DNA of 5,145 bases, taken from assembly GCA_946408865.1 (NCBI GenBank), contig CAMJTZ010000142.1, forward strand, positions 1 through 5,145, written 5' to 3'. Below the pieces are notes generated by a model. The model worked only from the letters and a program-made list of their open reading frames with translations. It was not told the DNA's origin and ran no database searches. Positions 1 through 5,145 of this stretch are shown here, piece by piece; position 1 is the stretch's first letter, and each line of letters starts with the position of its first letter. The DNA is from an uncultured Clostridia bacterium. Lineage in GTDB: Bacteria; Bacillota_A; Clostridia; Christensenellales; Aristaeellaceae. A program made the translations under genes and the position numbers.

Positions 1-378
1 GCCCATGCTCAGGCCCGCGACATACGTATCCTCCGGCCGGTCGCTCAGGCGCAGGAAACGGTGCATGGTGCGGGGCAGCTCGTCGCTGACGTAGTCCCAG
101 TATCTTTCGCCGTACGCTTCGTTGCAGTAGAAACTGTGGTTGACGGCCGGCATGATCACGGCCAGGTTATGGTTCGCGGCGTAGCGTTCCACGGAGGTGC
201 GGCGCATCCAGATGGAATGATCGTCGCTGTAGCCGTGCAGGAGATAGAGCACCTTCGGAGGGCGCTCATCCCGGGAGGCGCCCATGCCGATCCCCTGGTT
301 CGCCTCCGGAAGAATGACGTTCACGGAGGAAGCGACGTTCAGCGCCGCGGAAAAAAACTGAATCTGCAGAAAGGCCAT
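1..378 (-). CDS. EstA / esterase-D-like alpha/beta hydrolase, 3' part missing
   Basis: The visible 126 residues are the N-terminal part of a serine esterase of the tributyrin esterase / acetylesterase (EstA, esterase D, CE1-like) family, which hydrolyses short acyl esters, often acetyl groups on sugars. Seen: an N-terminal beta strand region, LYLLHGYSDD at residues 44-53 (the HG forms part of the oxyanion hole), an IMPAVN strand at 75-80, a Y-x-x-Y/W segment near 89-96, and GLSMG at 122-126 with Ser124 as nucleophile. The window ends right after this elbow, so the catalytic Asp and His are not seen; family members run to about 250-280 residues. The start ATG (376-378) follows a purine-rich AGGAAAGGGG at short distance on the minus strand. 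There is no signal peptide, so a cytoplasmic enzyme is likely. It is transcribed divergently from gpmI. The family call is firm; the substrate is unknown. Confidence 0.9.
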   Translation of the reverse strand, partial: MAFLQIQFFSAALNVASSVNVILPEANQGIGMGASRDERPPKVLYLLHGYSDDHSIWMRRTSVERYAANHNLAVIMPAVNHSFYCNEAYGERYWDYVSDELPRTMHRFLRLSDRPEDTYVAGLSMG

Positions 379-425
379 GGGGATTCCCCTTTCCTGATAT
401 AGAATTTCACGGTTCCCGCAACCCT

Positions 426-455
426 ATTATACGTTGTTCAGGGGTTCGCGGACAA
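426..455 (-). promoter_or_regulatory. Sigma-A-type promoter for the esterase gene
   Basis: Read on the minus strand, TTGTCC (450-455, a 4/6 match to the -35 consensus) is followed after 18 bases by a perfect TATAAT (426-431). Transcription would start near 419, giving a leader of about 40 bases before the ATG at 378. The -35 box and spacer coincide with an inverted repeat (440-460). Confidence 0.65.
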
Positions 456-464
456 CCCCTTTTT
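440..464 (+). terminator. Terminator-like hairpin with T tail in the divergent intergenic region
   Basis: AGGGGTT (440-446) and AACCCCT (454-460) form a perfect 7-bp stem around a 7-base loop, and the run TTTTT (460-464) follows on the plus strand. This has the shape of an intrinsic terminator, but no plus-strand gene lies upstream within the window. It would stop antisense transcripts entering from the esterase gene before they reach gpmI. Alternatively the inverted repeat is an operator, since it covers the -35 box and spacer of the esterase promoter. The stem is clear; the function is undecided. Confidence 0.45.
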
Positions 465-478
465 GTCAAATGCCGACA

Positions 479-507
479 TTGACTTTTTGGCCCTTTTCCT
501 GTAATGT
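479..507 (+). promoter_or_regulatory. Promoter for gpmI
   Basis: TTGACT (479-484, 5/6 match to -35) is followed at 17 bases by TAATGT (502-507, 3/6), or at 15 bases by TGTAAT (500-505, 5/6). Either choice puts the start of transcription at about 510-515 and leaves a leader of about 70 bases before the gpmI ATG. It is the only good -35 hexamer in the plus-strand leader. Confidence 0.6.
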
Positions 508-514
508 TTACAGG
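498..514. promoter_or_regulatory. Perfect palindrome over the gpmI -10 region (possible operator)
   Basis: CCTGTAA and TTACAGG are perfect 7-base inverted arms separated by TGT. The palindrome covers the -10 hexamer and probably the transcription start of gpmI, the usual place for a repressor site. The regulator is not identified. It resembles a CcpA cre site in its TGTAA/TTACA arms but has a 3-base centre lacking the CG core, so I do not call it cre. Confidence 0.45.
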
Positions 515-524
515 GTTGGACCCC

Positions 525-551
525 TCCCGCTCCGGCCGGGCCGGAAAGGGA
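525..551 (+). other. Leader hairpin in the gpmI 5' untranslated region
   Basis: TCCGGC (531-536) pairs with GCCGGA (540-545) around a CGG triloop. After a 2x2 internal mismatch, TCCC (525-528) pairs with GGGA (548-551). The structure would sit close to the 5' end of the gpmI transcript and about 18 bases ahead of the Shine-Dalgarno sequence. No T run follows, so it is not a terminator. A role in mRNA stability is possible but inferred. Confidence 0.4.
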
Positions 552-568
552 TGCAAAACTCACAAAAC

Positions 569-574
569 AGGAGG
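569..574 (+). promoter_or_regulatory. Ribosome binding site that fixes the gpmI start
   Basis: AGGAGG lies 10 bases before the ATG at 585 and supports this start over the in-frame ATG at 504, which overlaps the -10 region. Confidence 0.85.
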
Positions 575-584
575 ATTACCGATT

Positions 585-2165
585 ATGAAAAAGCCCGTTG
601 TGCTGGTCGTTATGGACGGTGTGGGTGAATCAGACGAAGAACTCGGCAACATGGTCATGAAGGCCACCACGCCCACGCTGGACGCGCTGAAGGCCAACGA
701 TCCTTTCCGGATCATCAAGGCGCACGGCACCGCCGTAGGTCTCCCCTCCGATGACGATATGGGCAACAGCGAAGTGGGCCACAACGCCCTCGGCTGCGGC
801 CAGATCTATTCCCAGGGCGCCAAACTGGTAAACGAATCCATCGAGTCCGGTTCCATCTACCGGAGCGAAACCTGGAAGGAGCTGACCGAAGGCGTCAAGG
901 CTTCCGGCGGCGCGCTGCACTTCATCGGCCTGCTGTCGGACGGCAACGTACACAGCAACATCTCCCACCTGCTCGCCATGCTGAAGGAAGCGAAGACTGA
1001 AGGCGTGAAGAAGGTCCGGGTGCACATCCTGCTCGACGGGCGCGACGTGCCCGCCACTTCCGCGCTGGACTATGTGGACAAACTGGAGGAAACCCTCGCC
1101 TCCCTGAACGACGGAACCTTTGACGGACGCATCGCCTCCGGCGGCGGCCGCATGCAGATCACCATGGACCGCTACCAGGCCAACTGGGGCATGGTGAAAA
1201 CCGGATGGGACGTGCATGTCCACGGCCAGGGCGCCTTCTTCAGCAGCGCGAAGGAAGCCATCGAAACCTTCCGCAAAGAGCAGCCCGGCGTGATCGACCA
1301 GGATCTGCCCGCTTTTGTTATCGGAGAGAACGGAAAGCCTGTCGGCGCCATGCAGGACGGGGACAGCGTGATCCTCTTCAACTTCCGCGGCGACCGCGCC
1401 CTGGAGCTTTCCATGGCCTTTGACGGCGACGCCTCCTTCGACAAGTTTGACCGCGGCACGGTTCCGCAGGTGAAATACGCCGGCATGCTGGAATACGACG
1501 GCGACCTGCACATCCCGCACAAATACCTGGTCAACCCGCCCCAGATCCGCCACACGCTGACCGAGCTGCTGGTGGAAAACGGCATCAATGAGTACGCCTG
1601 CTCCGAAACCCAGAAGTACGGCCATGTGACCTATTTCTGGAACGGCAACCGCAGCGAGAAATTCTCCGAGGAACTGGAAACCTGGCAGGAAGTGCCCTCC
1701 GACGTCCGTTCCTTCGACGAATGCCCCTGGATGAAGGGCACCGAAATCACCGACCTGGTGATCGCAGCCATTGAGAGCGGCAAATACGGCTTTATCCGCT
1801 GCAACTTCCCCAACGGCGACATGGTCGGCCACACCGGCAACCTGTACGCCACGGAGATCGCGGTGGAAACCGTGGACCTGTGCCTGACCCGGATCCTGAA
1901 GGCCTGCGACGAGCACGGCTGCATCCTGGTGGTCACCGCCGACCACGGCAACTCCGACCAGATGCTCGAGAAGAACAAGAAGGGCGTCATCTCCGTACGT
2001 ACCGCGCACAGCCTGCGCCCCGTTCCCTTCATCATCCATGACAAGGACGAGCGTCACGAGATGGACACCGAAAGCCCCTGCGGCCTGGCCAACGTCGCCC
2101 CCACCGTGGTGGAGCTCCTCGGCCTCAAACCCTACGACTGCTGGGAAAAATCCATGCTGAAATAA
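585..2165 (+). CDS. gpmI: 2,3-bisphosphoglycerate-independent phosphoglycerate mutase
   Basis: Cytoplasmic glycolytic/gluconeogenic enzyme that interconverts 3- and 2-phosphoglycerate through a phosphoserine intermediate, with two metal ions (Mn2+ in characterised enzymes). The 526 residues match the usual family length. Seen: Asp11 in MDGVG, the nucleophile Ser62 in GNSEVGH, His123 in SDGNVHS, Arg153-Asp154 in LDGRD, Arg189 and Asp195-Arg196, Arg268/Arg271 in NFRGDRA, Lys344, Asp412/His416 in GDMVGH, Asp453-His454 in TADHGN and His475 in TAHS. These cover the metal and substrate ligands known from the Geobacillus enzyme. Segments such as SGGGRMQITMDRY, YAGMLEYDG, ACSETQKYGHVTYFWNGN and PNGDMVGHTGN follow the plant-like subtype rather than the classical Bacillus one. 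An in-frame ATG exists at 504, but it lies in the promoter; the ATG at 585 has AGGAGG (569-574) at 10 bases and starts the conserved first strand. All expected catalytic residues are present. Confidence 0.96.
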   Translation: MKKPVVLVVMDGVGESDEELGNMVMKATTPTLDALKANDPFRIIKAHGTAVGLPSDDDMGNSEVGHNALGCGQIYSQGAKLVNESIESGSIYRSETWKELTEGVKASGGALHFIGLLSDGNVHSNISHLLAMLKEAKTEGVKKVRVHILLDGRDVPATSALDYVDKLEETLASLNDGTFDGRIASGGGRMQITMDRYQANWGMVKTGWDVHVHGQGAFFSSAKEAIETFRKEQPGVIDQDLPAFVIGENGKPVGAMQDGDSVILFNFRGDRALELSMAFDGDASFDKFDRGTVPQVKYAGMLEYDGDLHIPHKYLVNPPQIRHTLTELLVENGINEYACSETQKYGHVTYFWNGNRSEKFSEELETWQEVPSDVRSFDECPWMKGTEITDLVIAAIESGKYGFIRCNFPNGDMVGHTGNLYATEIAVETVDLCLTRILKACDEHGCILVVTADHGNSDQMLEKNKKGVISVRTAHSLRPVPFIIHDKDERHEMDTESPCGLANVAPTVVELLGLKPYDCWEKSMLK

Positions 2166-2172
2166 TTCCCTG

Positions 2173-2200
2173 AGCCGGACCGCAGCGGGTCCGGCTTTTT
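2173..2200 (+). terminator. Intrinsic terminator after gpmI
   Basis: AGCCGGACC (2173-2181) and GGTCCGGCT (2188-2196) form a perfect 9-bp GC-rich stem with a 6-base loop, followed by TTTTT (2196-2200). It begins 7 bases after the gpmI stop codon. The next gene starts 32 bases after it, with no recognisable promoter between. Confidence 0.9.
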
Positions 2201-2222
2201 CCGACCGCTGATTGCCGACAAC

Positions 2223-2227
2223 GGAGG
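2223..2227 (+). promoter_or_regulatory. Ribosome binding site that fixes the SGNH esterase start
   Basis: GGAGG is 5 bases ahead of the ATG at 2233. The alternative TTG at 2212 would place this site inside the coding sequence. Confidence 0.75.
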
Positions 2228-2232
2228 CCGCC

Positions 2233-3282
2233 ATGAATACAATACCCGTCAACGCATCCAATCCCCGTCTGCGCCTGCTGGGCCGGATGGATCTTTCCCG
2301 CACGCCCGTTGCGCTGGACTGGACCGGGTCCGGTCTGGAATGCGCCTTCCGCGGATCGGACCTGTGGGCGGAGCTGGAAGCCCCCGCCTTCTCCCCGATC
2401 ATGTGGATGATCGTGCTGGCGGACGGCAAACCCGTCGCGCGCTTTCCCGCGGAACCGGGCGTCCGGTTCTATCCCCTGGTGCTGGGAATGGAGCCCGCCA
2501 ACACGCGGATCATTACCCTGATGAAGGAAACCCAGTGCATGCCGGACAGTCCGGAAGCCACCGTTCTCCTGCGTTCCCTGCGGATGAAGGGCGAACTGGA
2601 GGAGCTTCCGGAACACAGGCTCCGGATCGAGTTCGTCGGCGACAGCCTGACCTCCGGCGAAGGCTCCCTGGCGCCCTGCAACAACGACGAATGGATTACC
2701 ATGTGGTTCTCCGCCCGCGGCAACTACTCGTGGGAAGCCTGCAGCATCCTGGACGCCGAGCGGCGGGTTCTTTCCCAGAGCGGATGGGGCGTCTGCTGGG
2801 ACTGGGAGCACAACCCGGAGCACACGCTGAGCGCGCACTATGAAGAAATCGCCGGCGTGCTGCAGGGGCCGGAAGCGGAAAAGCGCGGCTGCACGAAACC
2901 GTACGACTTCAGCAGCTGGCCGGCGGACGTCGTCTGCATCCGCCTGCTGACGAACGACCACGGCGGCATGAACGCGCAGAACAGCTTCAGCCGCGACCGG
3001 GACACGGTTGTGGCAGGGGCGCTCGCCTTCCTGAAAACCGTGCGGAAGAACAACCCGGCGGCGAAGATCGTCTGGATCCTCCCGGCGACGGACTGCCATC
3101 CGGAGCTGGCGGAGGAAGCAGTCGAAAAAGCGCGGGCGGAAGGAATGGAAAACCTCTTCACCTGCGCGCTCCCGGACTACGGCCGGGAAGAGGATCTCGG
3201 CGCGCGCTGGCACCCGAACGCGGAATACAACCGGCGGGCCGGCCGGATCCTTGCGGACTTTCTGCGGGAGAACGTGCTGTAG
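2233..3282 (+). CDS. Two-domain SGNH/GDSL hydrolase, carbohydrate esterase family 2-like
   Basis: 349-residue putative deacylase, probably removing acetyl groups from sugars or oligosaccharides. Residues 1 to about 125 look like a beta-rich N-terminal domain, as in CE2 enzymes. The SGNH catalytic domain starts at RIEFVGDSLTSGEG (131-144) with nucleophile Ser138. The block II glycine is probably Gly184 or Gly186 in SGWG, the block III Asn is Asn241 in LLTND, and the catalytic His327 is in RWHPN. Two deviations stand out: the usual glycine of the GTND motif is Leu239, and the Asp that normally comes just before WHP or xHP is Arg325. Some CE2 enzymes are known to work with a Ser-His dyad, so activity is not excluded. 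There is no signal peptide, unlike secreted xylan esterases, which suggests intracellular substrates. The ATG at 2233 has GGAGG (2223-2227) at 5 bases; an in-frame TTG at 2212 lies upstream of that site and is unlikely. Fold call firm; substrate unknown. Confidence 0.85.
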   Translation: MNTIPVNASNPRLRLLGRMDLSRTPVALDWTGSGLECAFRGSDLWAELEAPAFSPIMWMIVLADGKPVARFPAEPGVRFYPLVLGMEPANTRIITLMKETQCMPDSPEATVLLRSLRMKGELEELPEHRLRIEFVGDSLTSGEGSLAPCNNDEWITMWFSARGNYSWEACSILDAERRVLSQSGWGVCWDWEHNPEHTLSAHYEEIAGVLQGPEAEKRGCTKPYDFSSWPADVVCIRLLTNDHGGMNAQNSFSRDRDTVVAGALAFLKTVRKNNPAAKIVWILPATDCHPELAEEAVEKARAEGMENLFTCALPDYGREEDLGARWHPNAEYNRRAGRILADFLRENVL

Positions 3283-3314
3283 CTTGTTCTTTTGCTGCCT
3301 TTCCCGCAAATCGG

Positions 3315-3341
3315 CGCCCGTTCTTATTGACGGGCGTTTTT
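3315..3341 (+). terminator. Intrinsic terminator after the SGNH esterase gene
   Basis: CGCCCGT (3315-3321) and ACGGGCG (3330-3336) form a perfect 7-bp stem with an 8-base loop, followed by TTTTT (3337-3341). It ends the transcript of the esterase gene 33 bases past its stop codon. Its loop and descending arm contain the -35 box of the next promoter. Confidence 0.88.
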
Positions 3342-3355
3342 GAAGAACCTATAAT
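3327..3355 (+). promoter_or_regulatory. Strong sigma-A-type promoter for the 2-oxoacid oxidoreductase operon
   Basis: TTGACG (3327-3332, 5/6) is followed after exactly 17 bases by a perfect TATAAT (3350-3355). Transcription would start near 3362, leaving a leader of about 28 bases with AAGGAGG (3374-3380) 9 bases before the first ATG. The -35 box lies inside the preceding terminator hairpin. Confidence 0.85.
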
Positions 3356-3389
3356 ACATTCATTATCATCTTGAAGGAGGCGGAACGCC

Positions 3390-3593
3390 ATGGCCAAGCT
3401 GACCATTGACCGGGAAACCTGCAAGGGCTGCGGTCTGTGCGCCGAAGTTTGTCCCAAACATCTGCTGGCCCTGAGCCGGGAGATTAACGCCAAAGGGTAT
3501 CACCCCATCGGAATTGAAGATCAGGAATCCTGCATCGGCTGCGCATTCTGCGCACGGATGTGCCCGGACGCCGTGATTAAAGTTGAAAAGTAA
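3390..3593 (+). CDS. 2[4Fe-4S] ferredoxin-like (delta) subunit of 2-oxoacid:ferredoxin oxidoreductase
   Basis: A 67-residue iron-sulfur protein that probably passes electrons from the catalytic subunits to soluble ferredoxin. Two complete cluster motifs of the form CxxCxxCxxxCP are seen: Cys11, 14, 17, 21 with Pro22, and Cys48, 51, 54, 58 with Pro59. As in other two-cluster ferredoxin folds, the fourth cysteine of each motif is expected to bind the opposite cluster. The 26-residue linker between motifs is longer than in minimal clostridial ferredoxins and typical of oxidoreductase delta subunits. It is first in the operon and its stop codon overlaps the AAGGAGG that serves the next gene 15 bases later, which suggests coupled translation. 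Names such as vorC, vorD or korD are used for this subunit in different organisms, so no symbol is given. Confidence 0.92.
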   Translation: MAKLTIDRETCKGCGLCAEVCPKHLLALSREINAKGYHPIGIEDQESCIGCAFCARMCPDAVIKVEK

Positions 3594-3608
3594 GGAGGAA
3601 GCGTATCC

Positions 3609-4685
3609 ATGGGTCAGAAAATGCTCATGAAGGGAAACGAGGCAATCGCCGAAGCCGCCATCCAGGCCGGATGCCGCTTCTTCTTCGGTTACCCCATCAC
3701 TCCCCAGAACCAGATTCCCGAATACATGTCCAAGCGGCTGCCGAAGATTGAGGGCGGCTGTTTCCTGCAGGCGGAAAGCGAAGTCGCCGCCATCAACATG
3801 GTCTACGGTGCCGCCGGCGCCGGCGCCCGTGTCATGACGTCCTCCTCCAGCCCGGGAATTTCCCTGAAGCAGGAAGGCATCAGCTATATCGTCGGGGCGG
3901 AACTGCCCTGTGTCATCGTCAACATGGTGCGCGGCGGCCCCGGCCTCGGATCCATCCAGCCCGCCCAGAGCGATTACTACCAGTCCACCCGCGGCGGCGG
4001 CCACGGCGACTACCGGATGCTGGTGCTGGCCCCCTCTTCCGTGCAGGAAGCGGTGGAGCTGACGCAGGAAGCGTTCGACCTGGCTGACAAGTACCGCAAC
4101 CCCGTGCTGATCATGGGCGACGGTCTGATCGGCCAGATGATGGAGCCGGTCGAAATGCCCGAGCATAAGGACCGCGCCGATCTTCCGCCCAAGACCTGGG
4201 CCGCCACCGGCTGGAAGCCCGGCTGCGGCAGGGAGCGCGCGGTGATCAACTCCCTCTATATCGATCCCGCCGTGCTCGAAAAGCACGTGAATCACCTGTA
4301 TGAGAAATACGCCGTAATGGAACAGACCGAATGCCGCTGGCAGGAGGAAATGACCGACGACGCCGACTATGTCATCGTCGCCTACGGCACGACCGCCCGC
4401 ATCGCCCGCAGCGCCATGCGCAAGCTGCGCGCCGAAGGCATCCGCGCCGGCCTGATCCGTCCCATCACCCTGTGGCCCTTCCCCGCCGCCCCCATTGCGA
4501 AGGCCGCGGAGCACGCGAAAGCATTCCTGACCGTGGAAATGTCCATGGGCCAGATGGTGGACGACGTGAAACTGGCTGTGGACGGCAAAAAGCCCGTTCA
4601 CTTCTTCGGCCGCACCGGCGGCATCGTTCCCACTGTCCGCGAAATCATCACCCAGGTGGAAAACCTGGCGAAGGAGGGGAAATAA
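3609..4685 (+). CDS. vorB: 2-oxoacid:ferredoxin oxidoreductase alpha subunit (VorB / KorA type)
   Basis: Cytoplasmic catalytic subunit of an oxygen-sensitive enzyme that converts a 2-oxoacid plus CoA to acyl-CoA and CO2 with reduction of ferredoxin, or the reverse. The 358 residues match clostridial VorB proteins (about 350). Seen: MKGNEAIAEAAIQAG (7-21), GYPITP (27-32), a conserved LQAESEVAAINM block (53-64), MTSSSSPGISL (76-86), RGGPGLGSIQPAQSD (108-122), and GGGHGDYRMLVLAP (129-142), all in the N-terminal pyrimidine-binding domain. The C-terminal transketolase-like domain II carries AYGTTAR (258-264) and RPITLWPFP (284-292). The ATG has AAGGAGG (3592-3598) at 10 bases. The next gene follows after 3 bases. 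The closest remembered family is 3-methyl-2-oxobutanoate (2-ketoisovalerate) dehydrogenase VorB, linked to branched-chain amino acid or acid metabolism; 2-oxoglutarate (KorA) or another 2-oxoacid cannot be ruled out from sequence alone. Confidence 0.92.
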   Translation: MGQKMLMKGNEAIAEAAIQAGCRFFFGYPITPQNQIPEYMSKRLPKIEGGCFLQAESEVAAINMVYGAAGAGARVMTSSSSPGISLKQEGISYIVGAELPCVIVNMVRGGPGLGSIQPAQSDYYQSTRGGGHGDYRMLVLAPSSVQEAVELTQEAFDLADKYRNPVLIMGDGLIGQMMEPVEMPEHKDRADLPPKTWAATGWKPGCGRERAVINSLYIDPAVLEKHVNHLYEKYAVMEQTECRWQEEMTDDADYVIVAYGTTARIARSAMRKLRAEGIRAGLIRPITLWPFPAAPIAKAAEHAKAFLTVEMSMGQMVDDVKLAVDGKKPVHFFGRTGGIVPTVREIITQVENLAKEGK

Positions 4686-4688
4686 GCA

Positions 4689-5145
<457 letters not shown>

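Noticed and set aside
61..402. 113-codon open frame on the plus strand
   Set aside because: It is the complement of the esterase gene, whose HG and GLSMG motifs are clear on the minus strand. No ribosome binding site precedes it.
500..512. Catabolite control (cre) site
   Set aside because: The TGTAA/TTACA arms fit, but the centre is TGT (3 bases) instead of the 4-base NCGN core that CcpA sites need.
504..584. N-terminal extension of gpmI from an ATG at 504
   Set aside because: That ATG overlaps the -10 region, has no Shine-Dalgarno sequence, and the extra 27 residues are absent from the family. The ATG at 585 has AGGAGG and begins the first conserved strand.
2212..2232. TTG start for the SGNH esterase
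   Set aside because: It lies upstream of the GGAGG that serves the ATG at 2233 and adds only seven residues with no family support.
630..2429. 599-codon open frame on the minus strand
   Set aside because: It lies antisense to all catalytic motifs of gpmI and runs into the next gene. The translation is low in complexity (rich in G, A, V, H, D) with no recognisable domain. It follows from GC-rich third codon positions in gpmI.
2125..3309. 394-codon open frame on the minus strand
   Set aside because: It is antisense to the SGNH esterase gene, crosses the gpmI terminator, is rich in R/P/V/A and has no motif.

Overview
The window reads as a GC-rich chromosomal segment from an anaerobic, low-oxygen-adapted bacterium, most likely a gut or rumen member of the Clostridia. 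Three things point that way: strong AGGAGG-type ribosome binding sites, sigma-A-like promoters, and a ferredoxin-dependent 2-oxoacid oxidoreductase operon next to intracellular-type carbohydrate esterases. The lineage is an inference from gene content and signals; no rRNA or other marker gene is present. No mobile element, CRISPR array, tRNA or rRNA was seen, and I found no convincing undescribed multi-gene system. The best signals are regulatory.

Layout. Bases 1-378 (minus strand) hold the first 126 codons of an EstA / esterase-D-like alpha/beta hydrolase, cut at the window edge just after its GLSMG nucleophile elbow. Bases 379-584 are a divergent control region. It has a minus-strand promoter for the esterase, an inverted repeat with a T tail over that promoter, a plus-strand promoter whose -10 area sits in a perfect 17-base palindrome, and a leader hairpin. 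Bases 585-2165 encode cofactor-independent phosphoglycerate mutase (gpmI), of the subtype that resembles plant enzymes, closed by a strong intrinsic terminator. Bases 2233-3282 encode a two-domain SGNH/GDSL esterase resembling carbohydrate esterase family 2. A second terminator follows, and the next promoter is built partly out of it. That promoter drives an operon of a 2[4Fe-4S] ferredoxin subunit (3390-3593), the VorB/KorA-type alpha subunit (3609-4685) and the thiamine-diphosphate-binding subunit (4689 to the end, partial).

How the genes fit together. gpmI is lower glycolysis. The last three genes are subunits of one oxidoreductase that interconverts a 2-oxoacid and its acyl-CoA with ferredoxin as electron carrier; the best guess for substrate is a branched-chain 2-oxoacid. 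A gamma subunit would be expected just beyond the right edge. The two esterases flanking gpmI could remove acetyl or similar acyl groups from imported sugars or oligosaccharides feeding glycolysis, but that link rests only on position.
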